Of a DNA stretch of 64,000 bases, positions 18,254 to 29,169 are shown in pieces; position 1 is the first letter of the stretch; each line of letters opens with the position of its first letter. This DNA comes from Lentisphaera profundi. Its GTDB lineage: Bacteria > Verrucomicrobiota > Lentisphaeria > Lentisphaerales > Lentisphaeraceae. The stretch spans positions 1,798,001 to 1,862,000 of the forward strand of contig NZ_CP117811.1 in the NCBI RefSeq assembly GCF_028728065.1, in the 5' to 3' direction. The position numbers were made by a program, and so were the translations under genes. The notes below the pieces were generated by a model, which saw only the letters and a program-made list of their open reading frames with translations, was not told the origin of the DNA and did not search any database.

Positions 18254-19245
18254 AAATCACCGTATTATCATCTGGAAGCTGGGGTACCGCCTTAGCCAAA
18301 ACTCTTTGCGACAATAATCACGAAGTCTACCTCTGGTCTCGTTCTAAAGAATATTCTGATGCCATGGAAGCAAAAAAAGAAAATTTTCGCTATCTTCCTG
18401 GCTATACTTTACCTGATAATTTACACTTGACTGCGGACTTCGCTAAAGCCATTGAAAATGCTGACTTAATCGTCACTGCAACTCCCACTCAATATATTCG
18501 TCAGACTCTAGAGATGCTTAAAGAACAAAACTGTTCTGCCCCCATCTGCAATGTCTCCAAGGGCATTGAGGTTAGTTCCTTAAAACGAATAAGTGAAATC
18601 ACAAGTGAAATCCTAGGTGAAACCCATCCTTTTTGTGTACTTGTTGGCCCTAGTCATGCCGAAGAACTTATCAAAAATATGCCCACCGCAGTTGTTGCTA
18701 GCTCACAATTCACTTTTCTCGCTAAGAAAGTTCAGTCACTTTTCATGAATCAAAATTTCCGAGTCTATACTAGCTCGGACCTTGTTGGAGTTGAGTTAGG
18801 CGGAGCTCTCAAAAACATCTTTGCTATTGCAGCAGGAGTTATTGATGGTCTAGGCTTAGGCGATAACACAAAAGCAGCTTTAATGACTCGTGGAAATGTA
18901 GAAATGGCTCGCTTAGGTCGAGCTCTAGGTGGCTTCGAAGAAACATTTAACGGTCTCTCAGGAATCGGCGATCTCATTGTTACTTGTACCAGTAAACATA
19001 GCCGAAATCGCAGCGTGGGAGAAATGCTAGGCAAAGGCCTAAGCATGGAACAAATCAAAGAAAAACTTGGCCACTCAGTTGCCGAAGGTGTAGCTACCAC
19101 AAAAAGTGCCTACCAACTTGCCCAAAATCATGGTGTTGAAACTCCCATTATCGAACAATGTTATCAAGTACTCTACGAAAATAGATCTCCTGCTGAGGCC
19201 ATTAACTACCTCATGACTCGTGATGCCAAAAAAGAACGTAATTAA
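18250..19245 (+). CDS. gpsA: Glycerol-3-phosphate dehydrogenase [NAD(P)+]
   Basis: Reduces dihydroxyacetone phosphate to sn-glycerol-3-phosphate for phospholipid synthesis. At 331 aa it is normal length. The Rossmann motif SSGSWGTALAK is at residues 7-17, GPSHAEEL is in the middle, and the catalytic lysine is in GGALKNIFAIAAG (about residue 190). ATG overlaps the plsY stop, indicating translational coupling to the enzyme that consumes its product. Confidence 0.96.
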   Translation: MKITVLSSGSWGTALAKTLCDNNHEVYLWSRSKEYSDAMEAKKENFRYLPGYTLPDNLHLTADFAKAIENADLIVTATPTQYIRQTLEMLKEQNCSAPICNVSKGIEVSSLKRISEITSEILGETHPFCVLVGPSHAEELIKNMPTAVVASSQFTFLAKKVQSLFMNQNFRVYTSSDLVGVELGGALKNIFAIAAGVIDGLGLGDNTKAALMTRGNVEMARLGRALGGFEETFNGLSGIGDLIVTCTSKHSRNRSVGEMLGKGLSMEQIKEKLGHSVAEGVATTKSAYQLAQNHGVETPIIEQCYQVLYENRSPAEAINYLMTRDAKKERN

Positions 19246-19248
19246 AGT

Positions 19249-19929
19249 ATGAAGCAAACAATAATTACTCTGCTAATTACGGTCGTTTTAATTTTTTGTT
19301 GTTCTTTCCAAGATGCTCCTAATCGCGACATCCAATACCAAGGACGCAATCCCATAATCCGTCCCATAAAACATTCTAATGGAAACATTGAGCTCGGCGG
19401 CATTTTGCTGGATCGTAAAGCAGAAGAAATTAGCTTCCCCGCTGAATACATCATCGGCGCCGAAGTCACAAAAGAATATCTCATCACCAGTAGCCCAGAA
19501 TTCAGCCACGAGAGTCTATTCTTCACTAAAACACAGCCTTTTCACCTCCAGTTCATGCTTTTACTTTTAGGAGCAGATAACAAAATCCCTAGAGTTCAAG
19601 AAGGCCGACGAGGCTCCATCATTGATATTGATGTTGAGTACCTATCAAATAATAAGAAAATTCGTCGGAACATCGAATCCTGGCTGAATGACGAAGCTAA
19701 GCCAATGAAAAGGCGAGGATTTTATTTCCTCGGATCCCGCGTTCATAAAAAGTTTTTCCAAGCTCAAGGTAGCGGTAAAATCTGCTCCTTATGGCACCAA
19801 GATGATGCAATACTTGATATCATACATCCAAAAAATGATGCGAGTGACCTGTTCACTTTGAACTACAAAAATATTGCCATGCACAAATTCTCTCATGTAA
19901 AAATCATTTTAAGTCTTCGCAAGGAATAA
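19249..19929 (+). CDS. Hypothetical exported protein in the mreB-murA operon
   Basis: A 226-aa protein I do not recognise. It opens with a hydrophobic export signal (residues 1-20) containing two adjacent cysteines (IFCCS); the site is not a good lipobox, so an ordinary signal peptide or a weak lipoprotein signal are both possible. The remainder is soluble and mixed alpha/beta with several basic patches. It is 3 bp after gpsA and 1 bp before murA, so it is very likely expressed with the envelope genes and may act in the periplasm. Confidence 0.7.
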   Translation: MKQTIITLLITVVLIFCCSFQDAPNRDIQYQGRNPIIRPIKHSNGNIELGGILLDRKAEEISFPAEYIIGAEVTKEYLITSSPEFSHESLFFTKTQPFHLQFMLLLLGADNKIPRVQEGRRGSIIDIDVEYLSNNKKIRRNIESWLNDEAKPMKRRGFYFLGSRVHKKFFQAQGSGKICSLWHQDDAILDIIHPKNDASDLFTLNYKNIAMHKFSHVKIILSLRKE

Positions 19930-19930
19930 C

Positions 19931-21211
19931 ATGTCAAAACTCATTATCGAAGGTGGCACTCCCCTTCACGGCAGCATAAAAGTCTCCGGAAATAAAAATG
20001 CCGCCCTGCCCATGATCGCAGCCTGCCTACTGACCGACAAAGTCATAACCCTACATAACCTCCCTAACATTGTCGATGTAACACACATGCTCGAGGCCCT
20101 GCAATCTTTAGGTGCAAAAATTGAACGACATACCGACTCTGTAACTATCCATGCCAAAGACCTCATTAAATCCTCTTTGGACCACGAGACTTGTTCAAAA
20201 ATCAGAACGAGTATCCTCTTAGTGGCTCCCATCCTCTACCGTACTGGCAAAGTCGAACTTCACCCACCCGGCGGAGATGTCATTGGTAGAAGACGCTTAG
20301 ATACACATTTTTATGGTCTAGAAAAACTCGGTGCCACTCTCAAAGAATCCTTTCCTGCTTTTATTTTTGAAGCAAAAAAAGGCTTCGAAGGCGCCGATCT
20401 TTTCTTTGATCAAGCGAGCGTTACTGCGACGGAACATATTTTAATGGCTGCTGTTATCGCAAAAGGGAAAACCTGGATTCGCAACGCTGCTAGTGAGCCC
20501 CATGTTCAGAATCTAGCAGAAATGCTCATCAGCATGGGTGCTCGCATTAAAGGACTGGGGACAAACTGTTTAGAAATTGACGGTGTTAATTCTCTTGATG
20601 GTGGCGATATTCATATCGGCGGCGACTATATAGAAGCCGCTAGTTTCTTAGCACTTGGTGCGGCGACTGGTGGTCAAATCACCGTGACTGGCACAAATAA
20701 ATCTGATTTTTGGATGGCTCGTCGAGTCTTTGAGCGTCTCGGAATTCTTTTAGATATGGAACATAGTCAAATTTCAGTCAACCCAAACTCGAGCCGAAAA
20801 ATACAGCCTGATTTTGGCGGTGCCATACCCGTTATTGATGATGGCCCTTGGCCGCAATTCCCTTCAGATATGATGAGCTGCATGATTATCTTAGCCAGCC
20901 AAGTAGAAGGCACTGTTTTATTCTTTGAAAAAATGTTTGAAAGTCGACTCTATTTTGTCGATCGCTTAATAAGTATGGGTGCAAATGCCATTGTTTGTGA
21001 TCCTCATCGCGTAGTCATCTCTGGTCCAGCTAAACTTCGCGCCAACACCTTAAGCAGCCCCGATATTCGTGCGGGCATGGCTTTACTAGGCGCGGCTCTA
21101 TGCGCACAGGGAACAAGTACAGTGAAAAATATCCAGATGATTGATCGTGGATATGCCAATATAGAAAATCGCTTACTTCAGCTTGGTGCCAAAGTAAAAC
21201 GAGTTAATTAG
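19931..21211 (+). CDS. murA: UDP-N-acetylglucosamine 1-carboxyvinyltransferase with Asp in the catalytic Cys position
   Basis: Transfers enolpyruvate from PEP to UDP-GlcNAc in the first committed step of peptidoglycan synthesis. At 426 aa it has the standard length. K22-N23 match the E. coli catalytic residues in position (SGNKNAALP). The loop that holds C115 in E. coli reads PGGDVIGRRRLDTH, so residue 116 is Asp (codon 20276-20278). Natural Cys-to-Asp MurA enzymes, as in mycobacteria and chlamydiae, are active but not alkylated by fosfomycin, so intrinsic fosfomycin resistance is predicted. It is last in the mreB operon. Confidence 0.96.
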   Translation: MSKLIIEGGTPLHGSIKVSGNKNAALPMIAACLLTDKVITLHNLPNIVDVTHMLEALQSLGAKIERHTDSVTIHAKDLIKSSLDHETCSKIRTSILLVAPILYRTGKVELHPPGGDVIGRRRLDTHFYGLEKLGATLKESFPAFIFEAKKGFEGADLFFDQASVTATEHILMAAVIAKGKTWIRNAASEPHVQNLAEMLISMGARIKGLGTNCLEIDGVNSLDGGDIHIGGDYIEAASFLALGAATGGQITVTGTNKSDFWMARRVFERLGILLDMEHSQISVNPNSSRKIQPDFGGAIPVIDDGPWPQFPSDMMSCMIILASQVEGTVLFFEKMFESRLYFVDRLISMGANAIVCDPHRVVISGPAKLRANTLSSPDIRAGMALLGAALCAQGTSTVKNIQMIDRGYANIENRLLQLGAKVKRVN

Positions 21212-21213
21212 TT

Positions 21214-22506
21214 CTAACTAACTTCTTGGTGTAAATCCTGCAGAGTTTCGACAATCTCATCTAACAAGGCGTCCGCGTCTTTACGGTCAATTAAATGCGC
21301 TGGATAAGTCAAATTCAAAATCAGTTCGTTATTATGCGTGGAACTGGCTAAGCAATAAAAAGGCTTATCAATTAAATGGCTTGCGGGTATATGGTAGCAG
21401 TGCTGAACTTTGAGCCCCCCATATTGATTCTTCAGACCTGTCACGCCAATATTTGTCACTAAGCCCACTGCGTTTTGATTCTCCTGGAAGGCTTGAAGAA
21501 ATTCTTCCGGCTGAGGGAATTTTTTCAGCGCTAAAGAGCGCGTGAATTTATCAAAGGCAAACTGAATGGGAGTACACTTCTCTCTAAACTCATCTTTAAA
21601 CTGTTTAGTCACAGTGGATAACTTTGTTGACTTAGAAAATTTAGTTCCCACTTCTATCGTGCCAACGGCATAGTTTAAGGCACTGTAATCACTATCTTTG
21701 GCATAGGGACGCGTATCGACGGCTACCAAAGAATGAATCGGTTTACTCAACTCATACTTTTTTGCTATTGTACTTAAAAAAACTGTAGATAGAGTCGAAG
21801 TAAAAGAAGCTTCATACAAGCGACTAAAGGATAAAATCTTATTGAGTTGACCTGAGTCCATGCGGCGACTTACATAGGCAGATCTACCCTTAATATCATC
21901 TCTCTTAATTTTATCTCTTTTATCTTTAGCACATGGGATAGTAGCTTTGCGAGCAAACTTATTTTTCACGCCCCAAGAATAAGTCTTCAGAGTTTGCATG
22001 ACATCTTTTTGCTGCGAGTAACTATGCTCAAAACTCTTAACTGGTTCGGCTTTTGGTATTTGGTAATTCGAATCTGCCATGGTATTTAAAAGGTAGTCAA
22101 AAAACTTTATGCCTGTACGCCCATCTGCTAACAAATGATTAAAAGTTAAAACTAAACTATGCTGAAAACGACCTATTGAAATGATTTTCATATTCCAATA
22201 CGGGCAATTATCTATGGGAGTATTTAAACACTGATCTACAAGGTAGTCACGCTCATCTCTATTACTCACTGAGAAGCTCTCGAGAGGCACATCTTCAAGT
22301 TCACCCTGTATAAAATAAAGTTTCTCTCCTTTACTGAGTAGGTCGTAACTTAAAATGGCTTGAGATTGTATAAGTTGAACTAAAGAATCATGTAATTGTC
22401 TTTCATCTAAAGCTCCACTTAGCTCAGCAATCACTATAAAATTATTCGAATCAAGCTCCCCCACTCTGTGCCACGAGTGCTCCGTAGGACTTAATTGTCT
22501 TAGCAT
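21214..22506 (-). CDS. Condensation-domain-like acyltransferase
   Basis: A 430-aa protein resembling the alcohol acetyltransferase/condensation superfamily of CoA- or carrier-dependent acyltransferases. The active site motif HxxxD appears as NHLLADGRT near residue 129, and a two-lobed layout with a conserved N-terminal block (LSPTEHSWHRVG) is apparent. Members form wax esters, polyketide-lipid esters or peptide bonds; nothing nearby identifies the substrate, and there is no synthetase module. It is convergent with murA (2-bp gap) and has its own upstream AT-rich region of about 230 bp. Confidence 0.7.
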   Translation of the reverse strand: MLRQLSPTEHSWHRVGELDSNNFIVIAELSGALDERQLHDSLVQLIQSQAILSYDLLSKGEKLYFIQGELEDVPLESFSVSNRDERDYLVDQCLNTPIDNCPYWNMKIISIGRFQHSLVLTFNHLLADGRTGIKFFDYLLNTMADSNYQIPKAEPVKSFEHSYSQQKDVMQTLKTYSWGVKNKFARKATIPCAKDKRDKIKRDDIKGRSAYVSRRMDSGQLNKILSFSRLYEASFTSTLSTVFLSTIAKKYELSKPIHSLVAVDTRPYAKDSDYSALNYAVGTIEVGTKFSKSTKLSTVTKQFKDEFREKCTPIQFAFDKFTRSLALKKFPQPEEFLQAFQENQNAVGLVTNIGVTGLKNQYGGLKVQHCYHIPASHLIDKPFYCLASSTHNNELILNLTYPAHLIDRKDADALLDEIVETLQDLHQEVS

Positions 22507-22690
22507 ATAACTTACCCATTTATCTTTTCGTTAAAATAATACAACTTAATGCTTTCTTAATATATCCTTAATGTTTATGTATTTATAGATATATTCGTAA
22601 AAAAAACTAGATTCTCGTAAGTTTTATAGATATAAAACACTCACACCTGATAATTGTTACAATTTATTTTAAATTATAAGTAAATAAAAA

Positions 22691-22722
22691 AAAAGCTCTC
22701 TTCAGATGAAGAGAGCTCTTTT
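22691..22722 (-). terminator. Rho-independent terminator of carB
   Basis: On the minus strand AGCTCTCTTC and GAAGAGAGCT form a 10-bp stem with a 4-base loop, followed by a run of eight T. It begins 18 bases after the carB stop and separates carB from the acyltransferase gene. Confidence 0.85.
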
Positions 22723-22739
22723 AAGAAACTTAAAAAAAA

Positions 22740-25700
22740 CTATGAATGAATTTCTTGTAAACTCAAGACTCCAAAAGACTGACCTGAACCCAAGTGCTTA
22801 AGGCCAGATACCGCTGCCGCAAGTGCCGGGATAGTTGTCGTCATTGGAATGTTATTCATAATTGCAGCCGCTCGCATGGCGACTTCATCCTTGCGTGGCT
22901 GTGAACCCGTAGGAGTATTAATAATCCACTTAATCGAACCATCTTTAATCAAATTCAAGGTATTAGGCTGACCTTCACTTATTTTAAAAAGAGCGTTTAC
23001 TTTTACGCCATTCTCACATAGGAAAGTCGCGGTACCCTTTGTTGCATAGAGCTCGAAGCCTAATTCTGCTAAGTCTTTTGCATGAGGTAAAATCTTATCT
23101 TTATCACGGTCCATTACAGTAATCATAACTGCGCCACCCTCAGGGATTTTATTCCCCGCCATAACCTGAGCTTTCAAGAAAGCTAAACCAGAGTTACCAG
23201 ATATACCCATAACTTCACCAGTAGATTTCATTTCTGGGGAAAGTATCACATCGTGACCAGGGAATCTAACAAATGGGAAAACAGCTTCTTTCACTGACCA
23301 ATATTTAACTTCAACTTCTTCAGTAAAACCAAGTTCTTTCAGCGTTTGACCCGCCATAACTAATGACGCGTACTTAGCCATTGGAACTCCAATCGCTTTC
23401 GATACATAAGGAATGGTACGTGATGCACGTGGATTCACTTCAATGATATAAACTTCTCCTTCTTGAACTGCGTACTGAATATTCATTAATCCACGTACTT
23501 TCAGTGCTTTCGCCAAGTTATAGGTATGCTTGCGAATCACATCCTTTATATCATCACTCAAAGTCATTGATGGAATGCATGTTGCCGAATCACCTGAGTG
23601 AACTCCTGCAGGCTCAACGTGTTCCATGATCGCGCCAATAACCGAAGTTTCGCCATCAGAAATACAATCTACATCAACTTCTACTGCGTCATCAAGAAAT
23701 TTATCTACGAGAATGGGTCTATCATCAGAAACATCTACGGCCGTTTCCATATATTTACTGAGCTCAGCTTCATCATAGACAATTGCCATAGCTCTACCAC
23801 CGAGAACAAAAGAAGGACGAACCAACACTGGGTATTCAATTCTCTCTGCAATGATAAGGGCCTCTTCAACGTTCACGGCCATACCATTTTCTGGCTGCTT
23901 GATATCTAACTCAGTCACTAATTTCTGGAAGAAATCACGATCTTCAGCTTGTTCAATACTTTCTGGACTCGTACCAATAACATTAACGCCATTCTCTTTG
24001 AGCTTCGCAGCTAAATTCAATGGTGTTTGACCACCAAACTGAACAATTGCTCCATCACAGTCTTCGGCTTCATAAATCGCCAAGACATCTTCTAGAGTTA
24101 ATGGCTCAAAGTAAAGCTTATCAGATGTATCGTAATCAGTCGACACTGTTTCCGGATTGGAGTTAACCATAATTGTTTCAAAGCCAGCTTCACGTAAGGC
24201 AAAAGAGGCATGCACACAACAGTAATCAAATTCAATACCTTGACCAATTCGATTGGGTCCACCACCAATAATCATAATCGTCTTTTTATCATTCGTTGGA
24301 CGAACTTCATTAAGCTCTGAATACGTTGAATAATAATAAGGTGTCACTGCAGAGAATTCTGCGGCACAAGTATCCACTAAGTTGAACGAAGGAGTGAGAC
24401 CAATCTTTTTGCGAGCAGCGCGAACTTTGTCTGCATCACTAGATAAAAGGTAAGCAATCTGTGGATCGGAATAACCAAACTCTTTGGCTTGTCGGAAAAG
24501 CGCTGCGTCTGCAGTTAAACCTTCTAGATCGCCAGCAGATTGAATTTCGCCTTCATAAGCCACTAATTCTTCTAGGTGACGAAGGAACCAAGGATCAATT
24601 TTACAGATATCAAAAACTCTCTCAACTGACCAACCACGCTTAAAAGCGGCTCTCAGTGCAAATGTTCGTTGTGAGTTTGGATCGGCAAGAAGCCTAGTAA
24701 TTTCTTTATCGTCTGCATTTTCGAAAGGCGCATCTTTACCATCAGCACCAAAACCGAAGCGACCAATCTCCATTCCACGTAGAGCTTTTTGGAATGACTG
24801 TTTAAATGTTTTACCAATAGCCATAACTTCACCAACAGATTTCATCTGTGTATTAAGTGAATCTTCTGCACCGGCAAATTTCTCGAAAGTGAAACGTGGA
24901 ATCTTTGTTACGACATAATCAATTGATGGCTCAAAACAAGCAGGAGTTGATTGCGTAATATCGTTTTGAAGTTCATCCAGTGTATAACCTACTGCTAACT
25001 TAGCTGCAATTTTCGCAATGGGGAAGCCTGTCGCTTTAGAGGCGAGAGCTGATGAACGTGATACACGTGGGTTCATTTCGATAATAACCATACGCCCAGT
25101 CTCAGGACAAACTGCCCACTGAACATTTGATCCTCCCGTTTCAACACCAACTTCACGTAAAACCGCAATAGATTTATCACGCATGATTTGATATTCACGA
25201 TCACTCAAAGTTTGAATCGGTGCAACCGTAATTGAATCACCTGTGTGTACGCCTACTGGATCAAAATTTTCAATTGAACAGACAATGATAGCATTATCAT
25301 TTTTATCGCGAATCACTTCAAGTTCATACTCTTTCCAGCCCAATATCGATTCGTCAATCAAAACTTCATGAGTTGGGCTATAATCCATTCCAGTACCACA
25401 AATACGATCGAAATCTTCGTCATTATAAGCTATTCCGCCACCTGATCCACCCATAGTAAAACTTGGACGAATAATGAGCGGGTAATCACCAAGCCATTCA
25501 CGAACCTTATAACAACCTTCCATATCGGTAGCAGTCGCACAGCGGGGCATATCAAGACCAATATTTTCCATCGCAATACGGAAACGGTCACGGTTTTCGG
25601 CTTTATCAATGACATCTGGCGTAGCACCAAGCATCTGAACATTATATTTTGCTAAAATTCCTGCTGCATCTAAATTGATAGCTGCATTTAAAGCCGTTTG

Positions 25701-25976
25701 TCCACCAAGAGTTGGTAGAATCGCATCTGGGCGCTCACGGTCAATAATCTTTTCAAGGAATTCATTTGTAAGGGGCTCAATATATGTGCGATCAGAAAAC
25801 TCTGGATCCGTCATAATTGTTGCAGGATTACTATTTACGAGTACGACTTCGTACCCTTCTTCTCTTAAGGCTTTGCAAGCCTGGGTTCCGGAGTAATCAA
25901 ATTCACAGGCTTGACCAATAACAATGGGGCCTGATCCGAGGAGTAAAATTCTTTTTATGTCATCGCGTTTGGGCAT
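22740..25976 (-). CDS. carB: Carbamoyl-phosphate synthase large subunit
   Basis: Makes carbamoyl phosphate from glutamine-derived ammonia, bicarbonate and two ATP for arginine and pyrimidine synthesis. At 1078 aa it is full length with both homologous ATP-grasp halves: the first with [18 protein letters not shown] near the start and [20 protein letters not shown] around residue 305, the second with [17 protein letters not shown] near residue 570 and [15 protein letters not shown] near 855. The C-terminal MGS-like allosteric domain (about residues 940-1078) is present. carA is not in the window, so the operon is split. Confidence 0.98.
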   Translation of the reverse strand: MPKRDDIKRILLLGSGPIVIGQACEFDYSGTQACKALREEGYEVVLVNSNPATIMTDPEFSDRTYIEPLTNEFLEKIIDRERPDAILPTLGGQTALNAAINLDAAGILAKYNVQMLGATPDVIDKAENRDRFRIAMENIGLDMPRCATATDMEGCYKVREWLGDYPLIIRPSFTMGGSGGGIAYNDEDFDRICGTGMDYSPTHEVLIDESILGWKEYELEVIRDKNDNAIIVCSIENFDPVGVHTGDSITVAPIQTLSDREYQIMRDKSIAVLREVGVETGGSNVQWAVCPETGRMVIIEMNPRVSRSSALASKATGFPIAKIAAKLAVGYTLDELQNDITQSTPACFEPSIDYVVTKIPRFTFEKFAGAEDSLNTQMKSVGEVMAIGKTFKQSFQKALRGMEIGRFGFGADGKDAPFENADDKEITRLLADPNSQRTFALRAAFKRGWSVERVFDICKIDPWFLRHLEELVAYEGEIQSAGDLEGLTADAALFRQAKEFGYSDPQIAYLLSSDADKVRAARKKIGLTPSFNLVDTCAAEFSAVTPYYYSTYSELNEVRPTNDKKTIMIIGGGPNRIGQGIEFDYCCVHASFALREAGFETIMVNSNPETVSTDYDTSDKLYFEPLTLEDVLAIYEAEDCDGAIVQFGGQTPLNLAAKLKENGVNVIGTSPESIEQAEDRDFFQKLVTELDIKQPENGMAVNVEEALIIAERIEYPVLVRPSFVLGGRAMAIVYDEAELSKYMETAVDVSDDRPILVDKFLDDAVEVDVDCISDGETSVIGAIMEHVEPAGVHSGDSATCIPSMTLSDDIKDVIRKHTYNLAKALKVRGLMNIQYAVQEGEVYIIEVNPRASRTIPYVSKAIGVPMAKYASLVMAGQTLKELGFTEEVEVKYWSVKEAVFPFVRFPGHDVILSPEMKSTGEVMGISGNSGLAFLKAQVMAGNKIPEGGAVMITVMDRDKDKILPHAKDLAELGFELYATKGTATFLCENGVKVNALFKISEGQPNTLNLIKDGSIKWIINTPTGSQPRKDEVAMRAAAIMNNIPMTTTIPALAAAVSGLKHLGSGQSFGVLSLQEIHS

Positions 25977-26238
25977 CTAGGACTCTCTTAAAATCTAAAA
26001 TTAAGGCTTTATCTATATCGAAGCAAATAGAAACTAAGGATCCATTTTTGCAAGGTAAATAATATTTTTTCAAAAGGCTTTTTTTATCACTGCTAAAGCT
26101 CTGTAAAAAGAATTGTTTAAGAAAAATACCTCAGTTTTAAATTCAGCTTGGATTCTTAGCTAAAATCATTTATCCTGCGAGTAAAAAAATTGTACATGGG
26201 TATATTCAGCGGATCAATTAAGGAGATCGTCAAACAAT

Positions 26239-27288
26239 ATGAAAGTTTTTATCAAAGGCATGCTAATGGGCACCGCAGATGTGGTCCCAGGAATTAGCGG
26301 AGGCACACTAGCTTTAATTGTCGGCATATACGAAAGACTCATCAATGCACTCAAAAATTTATCTCCACAAATTATATATAAATTACTCCGCTCACTATTT
26401 TTCTGTATCCAGAAACAAGGACGCGAAAATTTTGTCCAAGAGTTCAAAAAAATTGACGGTCAATTCTTAACACAACTCGGATTTGGCGTACTTTCTGCGA
26501 TTATCATTGGCAGTAGTTTTATCCCTCAACTCATCATTCATCATACTGCACTTACTTTTTCCTGCTTTCTCGGACTTATCGTTCCTTCCATCTTCCTCCC
26601 CTGGAGCATGATTAAAAAAAACCGTCTCTCTAACTACATTTTTTTCTTTATCGGCTTAGCCATCACAATAGGCAGTACTATGGCCGTCAAAGGCTCCGTA
26701 TCTGGATCAAGCGAATTGATTAGCTTTGCCAATGCCACATGGATTTGTTTTACATCTGCTTTTATTGCCATCTGTGCCATGATCCTCCCTGGAATTAGTG
26801 GTTCTTTTATCCTCATGCTTCTTGGTCAATACATTTTTATTCTAGGCCTAATCGTTCGCTTAAAACAGAGTGTCACGGGGAAAGTATCCGCGGAAAAAGC
26901 AGACGCATTGAGTTTAGTTCAGCATTTCTCTACTATCGAAACTATTATATTACTCTCAATTTTTGGCCTAGGCTGCCTCATTGGGCTCGGAGTGATGAGT
27001 CGAGTTATCCACAAAGCTTTAGAAAAATTCCATGATCATACAATGGCCCTACTCACCGGCATGATTGCCAGTGCACTCTACGTCTTATGGCCTTTTAAAA
27101 TAGACATGCTCAATGCTGACGGCTCAATTCTTGCTAATAAGGGGATATGGATTCCAAGGGCCTATAACACCCTACCCGATTTCTCTTCCGATAGCTTTGT
27201 TCAATCCACCATTCTTTTTGCTATCAGCTTGAGCCTCTCTTACCTTCTTATTCGCAAGGGAAACAAGGCAAATAAAAAGGCCGCCTAA
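26239..27288 (+). CDS. DUF368 polyprenyl-phosphate transporter (PopT family)
   Basis: A 349-aa polytopic membrane protein with about nine hydrophobic segments. It carries the DUF368 repeat signatures DVVPGISGGTLALIVGIYERL (near residue 14, quoted in part) and the second copy MILPGISGSFILMLLGQY near residue 186. Members of the family have been shown to recycle undecaprenyl phosphate across the cytoplasmic membrane. That role complements murG, ftsW and murA elsewhere in the window. AAGGAG precedes the ATG by 13 bases, which is longer than ideal. It is divergent from carB and convergent with ilvD. Confidence 0.88.
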   Translation: MKVFIKGMLMGTADVVPGISGGTLALIVGIYERLINALKNLSPQIIYKLLRSLFFCIQKQGRENFVQEFKKIDGQFLTQLGFGVLSAIIIGSSFIPQLIIHHTALTFSCFLGLIVPSIFLPWSMIKKNRLSNYIFFFIGLAITIGSTMAVKGSVSGSSELISFANATWICFTSAFIAICAMILPGISGSFILMLLGQYIFILGLIVRLKQSVTGKVSAEKADALSLVQHFSTIETIILLSIFGLGCLIGLGVMSRVIHKALEKFHDHTMALLTGMIASALYVLWPFKIDMLNADGSILANKGIWIPRAYNTLPDFSSDSFVQSTILFAISLSLSYLLIRKGNKANKKAA

Positions 27289-27300
27289 AGGCGACCTTTT
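27275..27300 (-). terminator. Bidirectional terminator between popT-like gene and ilvD
   Basis: AAAAGG-CCGCC at 27275-27285 pairs with GGCGACCTTTT at 27290-27300. On the minus strand the single non-canonical pair is a U.G wobble and a T-run follows, so it is the better terminator for ilvD. On the plus strand the hairpin overlaps the last codons of the transporter gene and also ends in TTTT. Confidence 0.75.
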
Positions 27301-27324
27301 ATAAAGCATGCTTAGTTCTTTATA

Positions 27325-29169
27325 TTAGAACCAATCAACATCTCTTACAGCACCCTTATCAGCAGAAGTTGCCATCGCACCATAAGCTTTCAACGCTTTT
27401 GATACCGTGCGCTTTCTACTTATAGGTCGCCAAGGCTTATCCGAGGCTTCCATCTTTTTACGACGAGCCGCTAAATCTTCATCAGAAATATCAATCGCTA
27501 TTATCCGGTTTGGAATATCAATATTGATCGTATCACCCTCTTCTATCAGTGCAATAGCACCGCCGGAAGCTGCTTCAGGCGAGACGTGACCAATAGATAA
27601 ACCCGAAGTACCGCCAGAGAAACGTCCATCAGTAAGTAGTGCACAAGCTGCACCTAAGCCACGTGACTTGAGGTAAGTTGTTGGGTAAAGCATTTCCTGC
27701 ATACCAGGTCCGCCTTTAGGACCTTCATAACGAATCACAACGACGTCGCCAGCTACAATTTTATCAGCAAGAATGGCTGCCACTGCAGTATCTTGACTCT
27801 CGAAAACACGAGCTGGACCTGAGAATTTAAGAATAGATTCATCCACACCCGCAGTCTTAACAACACAGCCATCAAGCGCCACATTACCATAGAGTACGCC
27901 TAAGCCACCATCTAGCGAGTAAGCATTGTCGATACTTCGAATACAGCCATTTTCACGATCGGTATCGAGTGTATCGTAGCGAGTACTCTGACTGAAAGCC
28001 GTTTGCGTCGGAATTCCAGCTGGACCCGCTCTGAAAAATTCTTTAACCGCTTCATCTTTAGTTGTGAGGACATCGTATTCATCAATTGCTTGACCAAGCG
28101 TCGGCGTATGCACTGTACTCGTTTCAGTATTGAGCAAACCTGCACGCTTGAGTTCCCCCATGAGAGCATAAATACCACCCGCACGGTGAACGTCTTCCAT
28201 GTGATAAGTCTGAATTGCCGGAGCTACTTTACAAAGGTTAGGAACTTTACGTGAGAGTTCATCAATATCCTTCATAGTGAAATTCACACCAGCTTCTTGA
28301 GCCGCTGCAATAATATGTAATACCGTATTTGTTGAACCGCCCATAGCGATATCAAGCGTCATCGCATTCTGAAATGCTTCGAAAGTAGCAATTGAGCGTG
28401 GGAGAACTGAATCGTCGAAATCTTCGTAGTAACGTTTAGAAATATCTACGATGATACGCCCTGCTTTCAAGAAAAGCTGTTTACGATCGGAGTGAGTCGC
28501 CAAAGTTGAACCATTGCCCGGCAATGATAAACCGAGGGCTTCAGTTAAGCAGTTCATTGAGTTCGCAGTGAACATACCTGAGCAAGAACCACAAGTCGGA
28601 CAGGCCGTACGTTCATAGCTAGTCGCATCTTCATCACTTACATCGCGATCAGCACCTGCAATCATCGCATCGACCAAGTCAGTCGCATGAGTCGTACCAT
28701 CAGCAAGCTTAGTCTTACCAGCTTCCATTGGACCACCTGAAACAAATACTGCAGGAACATTCAATCTCATTGCGGCCATTAACATACCAGGAGTAATCTT
28801 GTCGCAATTAGAGATACAAACAATGGCATCTGCTTTATGACCATTCACCATATACTCAACTGAGTCAGCAATAATCTCACGCGAAGGTAGACTATAGAGC
28901 ATACCATCATGCCCCATCGCAATCCCATCATCAATGGCGATCGTATTAAATTCTTTTGCTACACCACCGTGTTTTTCAATTTCTCTTGCAACCAACTGGC
29001 CCATGTCTTTTAAATGAACATGACCTGGAACAAACTGAGTAAATGAATTCACTACAGCAATAATTGGCTTACCAAAATCTTCATCTGTCATGCCTGTTGC
29101 GCGCCAAAGTGCACGTGCCCCAGCCATATTGCGACCCTCAGTGGTCGCTTTTGAGCGATAATTACCCAT
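27325..29169 (-). CDS. ilvD: Dihydroxy-acid dehydratase
   Basis: Dehydrates 2,3-dihydroxy-isovalerate and -methylvalerate in valine and isoleucine synthesis. At 614 aa it is full length. Cluster-binding cysteine motifs are [10 protein letters not shown] (about residue 120) and [19 protein letters not shown] (about residue 190), and the C-terminal signature [19 protein letters not shown] is intact. It feeds 2-oxoisovalerate to leuA, 18 kb away. It is transcribed divergently from the nitrite reductase operon across a 367-bp gap; no leader peptide with branched-chain codons was found there. Confidence 0.97.
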   Translation of the reverse strand: MGNYRSKATTEGRNMAGARALWRATGMTDEDFGKPIIAVVNSFTQFVPGHVHLKDMGQLVAREIEKHGGVAKEFNTIAIDDGIAMGHDGMLYSLPSREIIADSVEYMVNGHKADAIVCISNCDKITPGMLMAAMRLNVPAVFVSGGPMEAGKTKLADGTTHATDLVDAMIAGADRDVSDEDATSYERTACPTCGSCSGMFTANSMNCLTEALGLSLPGNGSTLATHSDRKQLFLKAGRIIVDISKRYYEDFDDSVLPRSIATFEAFQNAMTLDIAMGGSTNTVLHIIAAAQEAGVNFTMKDIDELSRKVPNLCKVAPAIQTYHMEDVHRAGGIYALMGELKRAGLLNTETSTVHTPTLGQAIDEYDVLTTKDEAVKEFFRAGPAGIPTQTAFSQSTRYDTLDTDRENGCIRSIDNAYSLDGGLGVLYGNVALDGCVVKTAGVDESILKFSGPARVFESQDTAVAAILADKIVAGDVVVIRYEGPKGGPGMQEMLYPTTYLKSRGLGAACALLTDGRFSGGTSGLSIGHVSPEAASGGAIALIEEGDTINIDIPNRIIAIDISDEDLAARRKKMEASDKPWRPISRKRTVSKALKAYGAMATSADKGAVRDVDWF

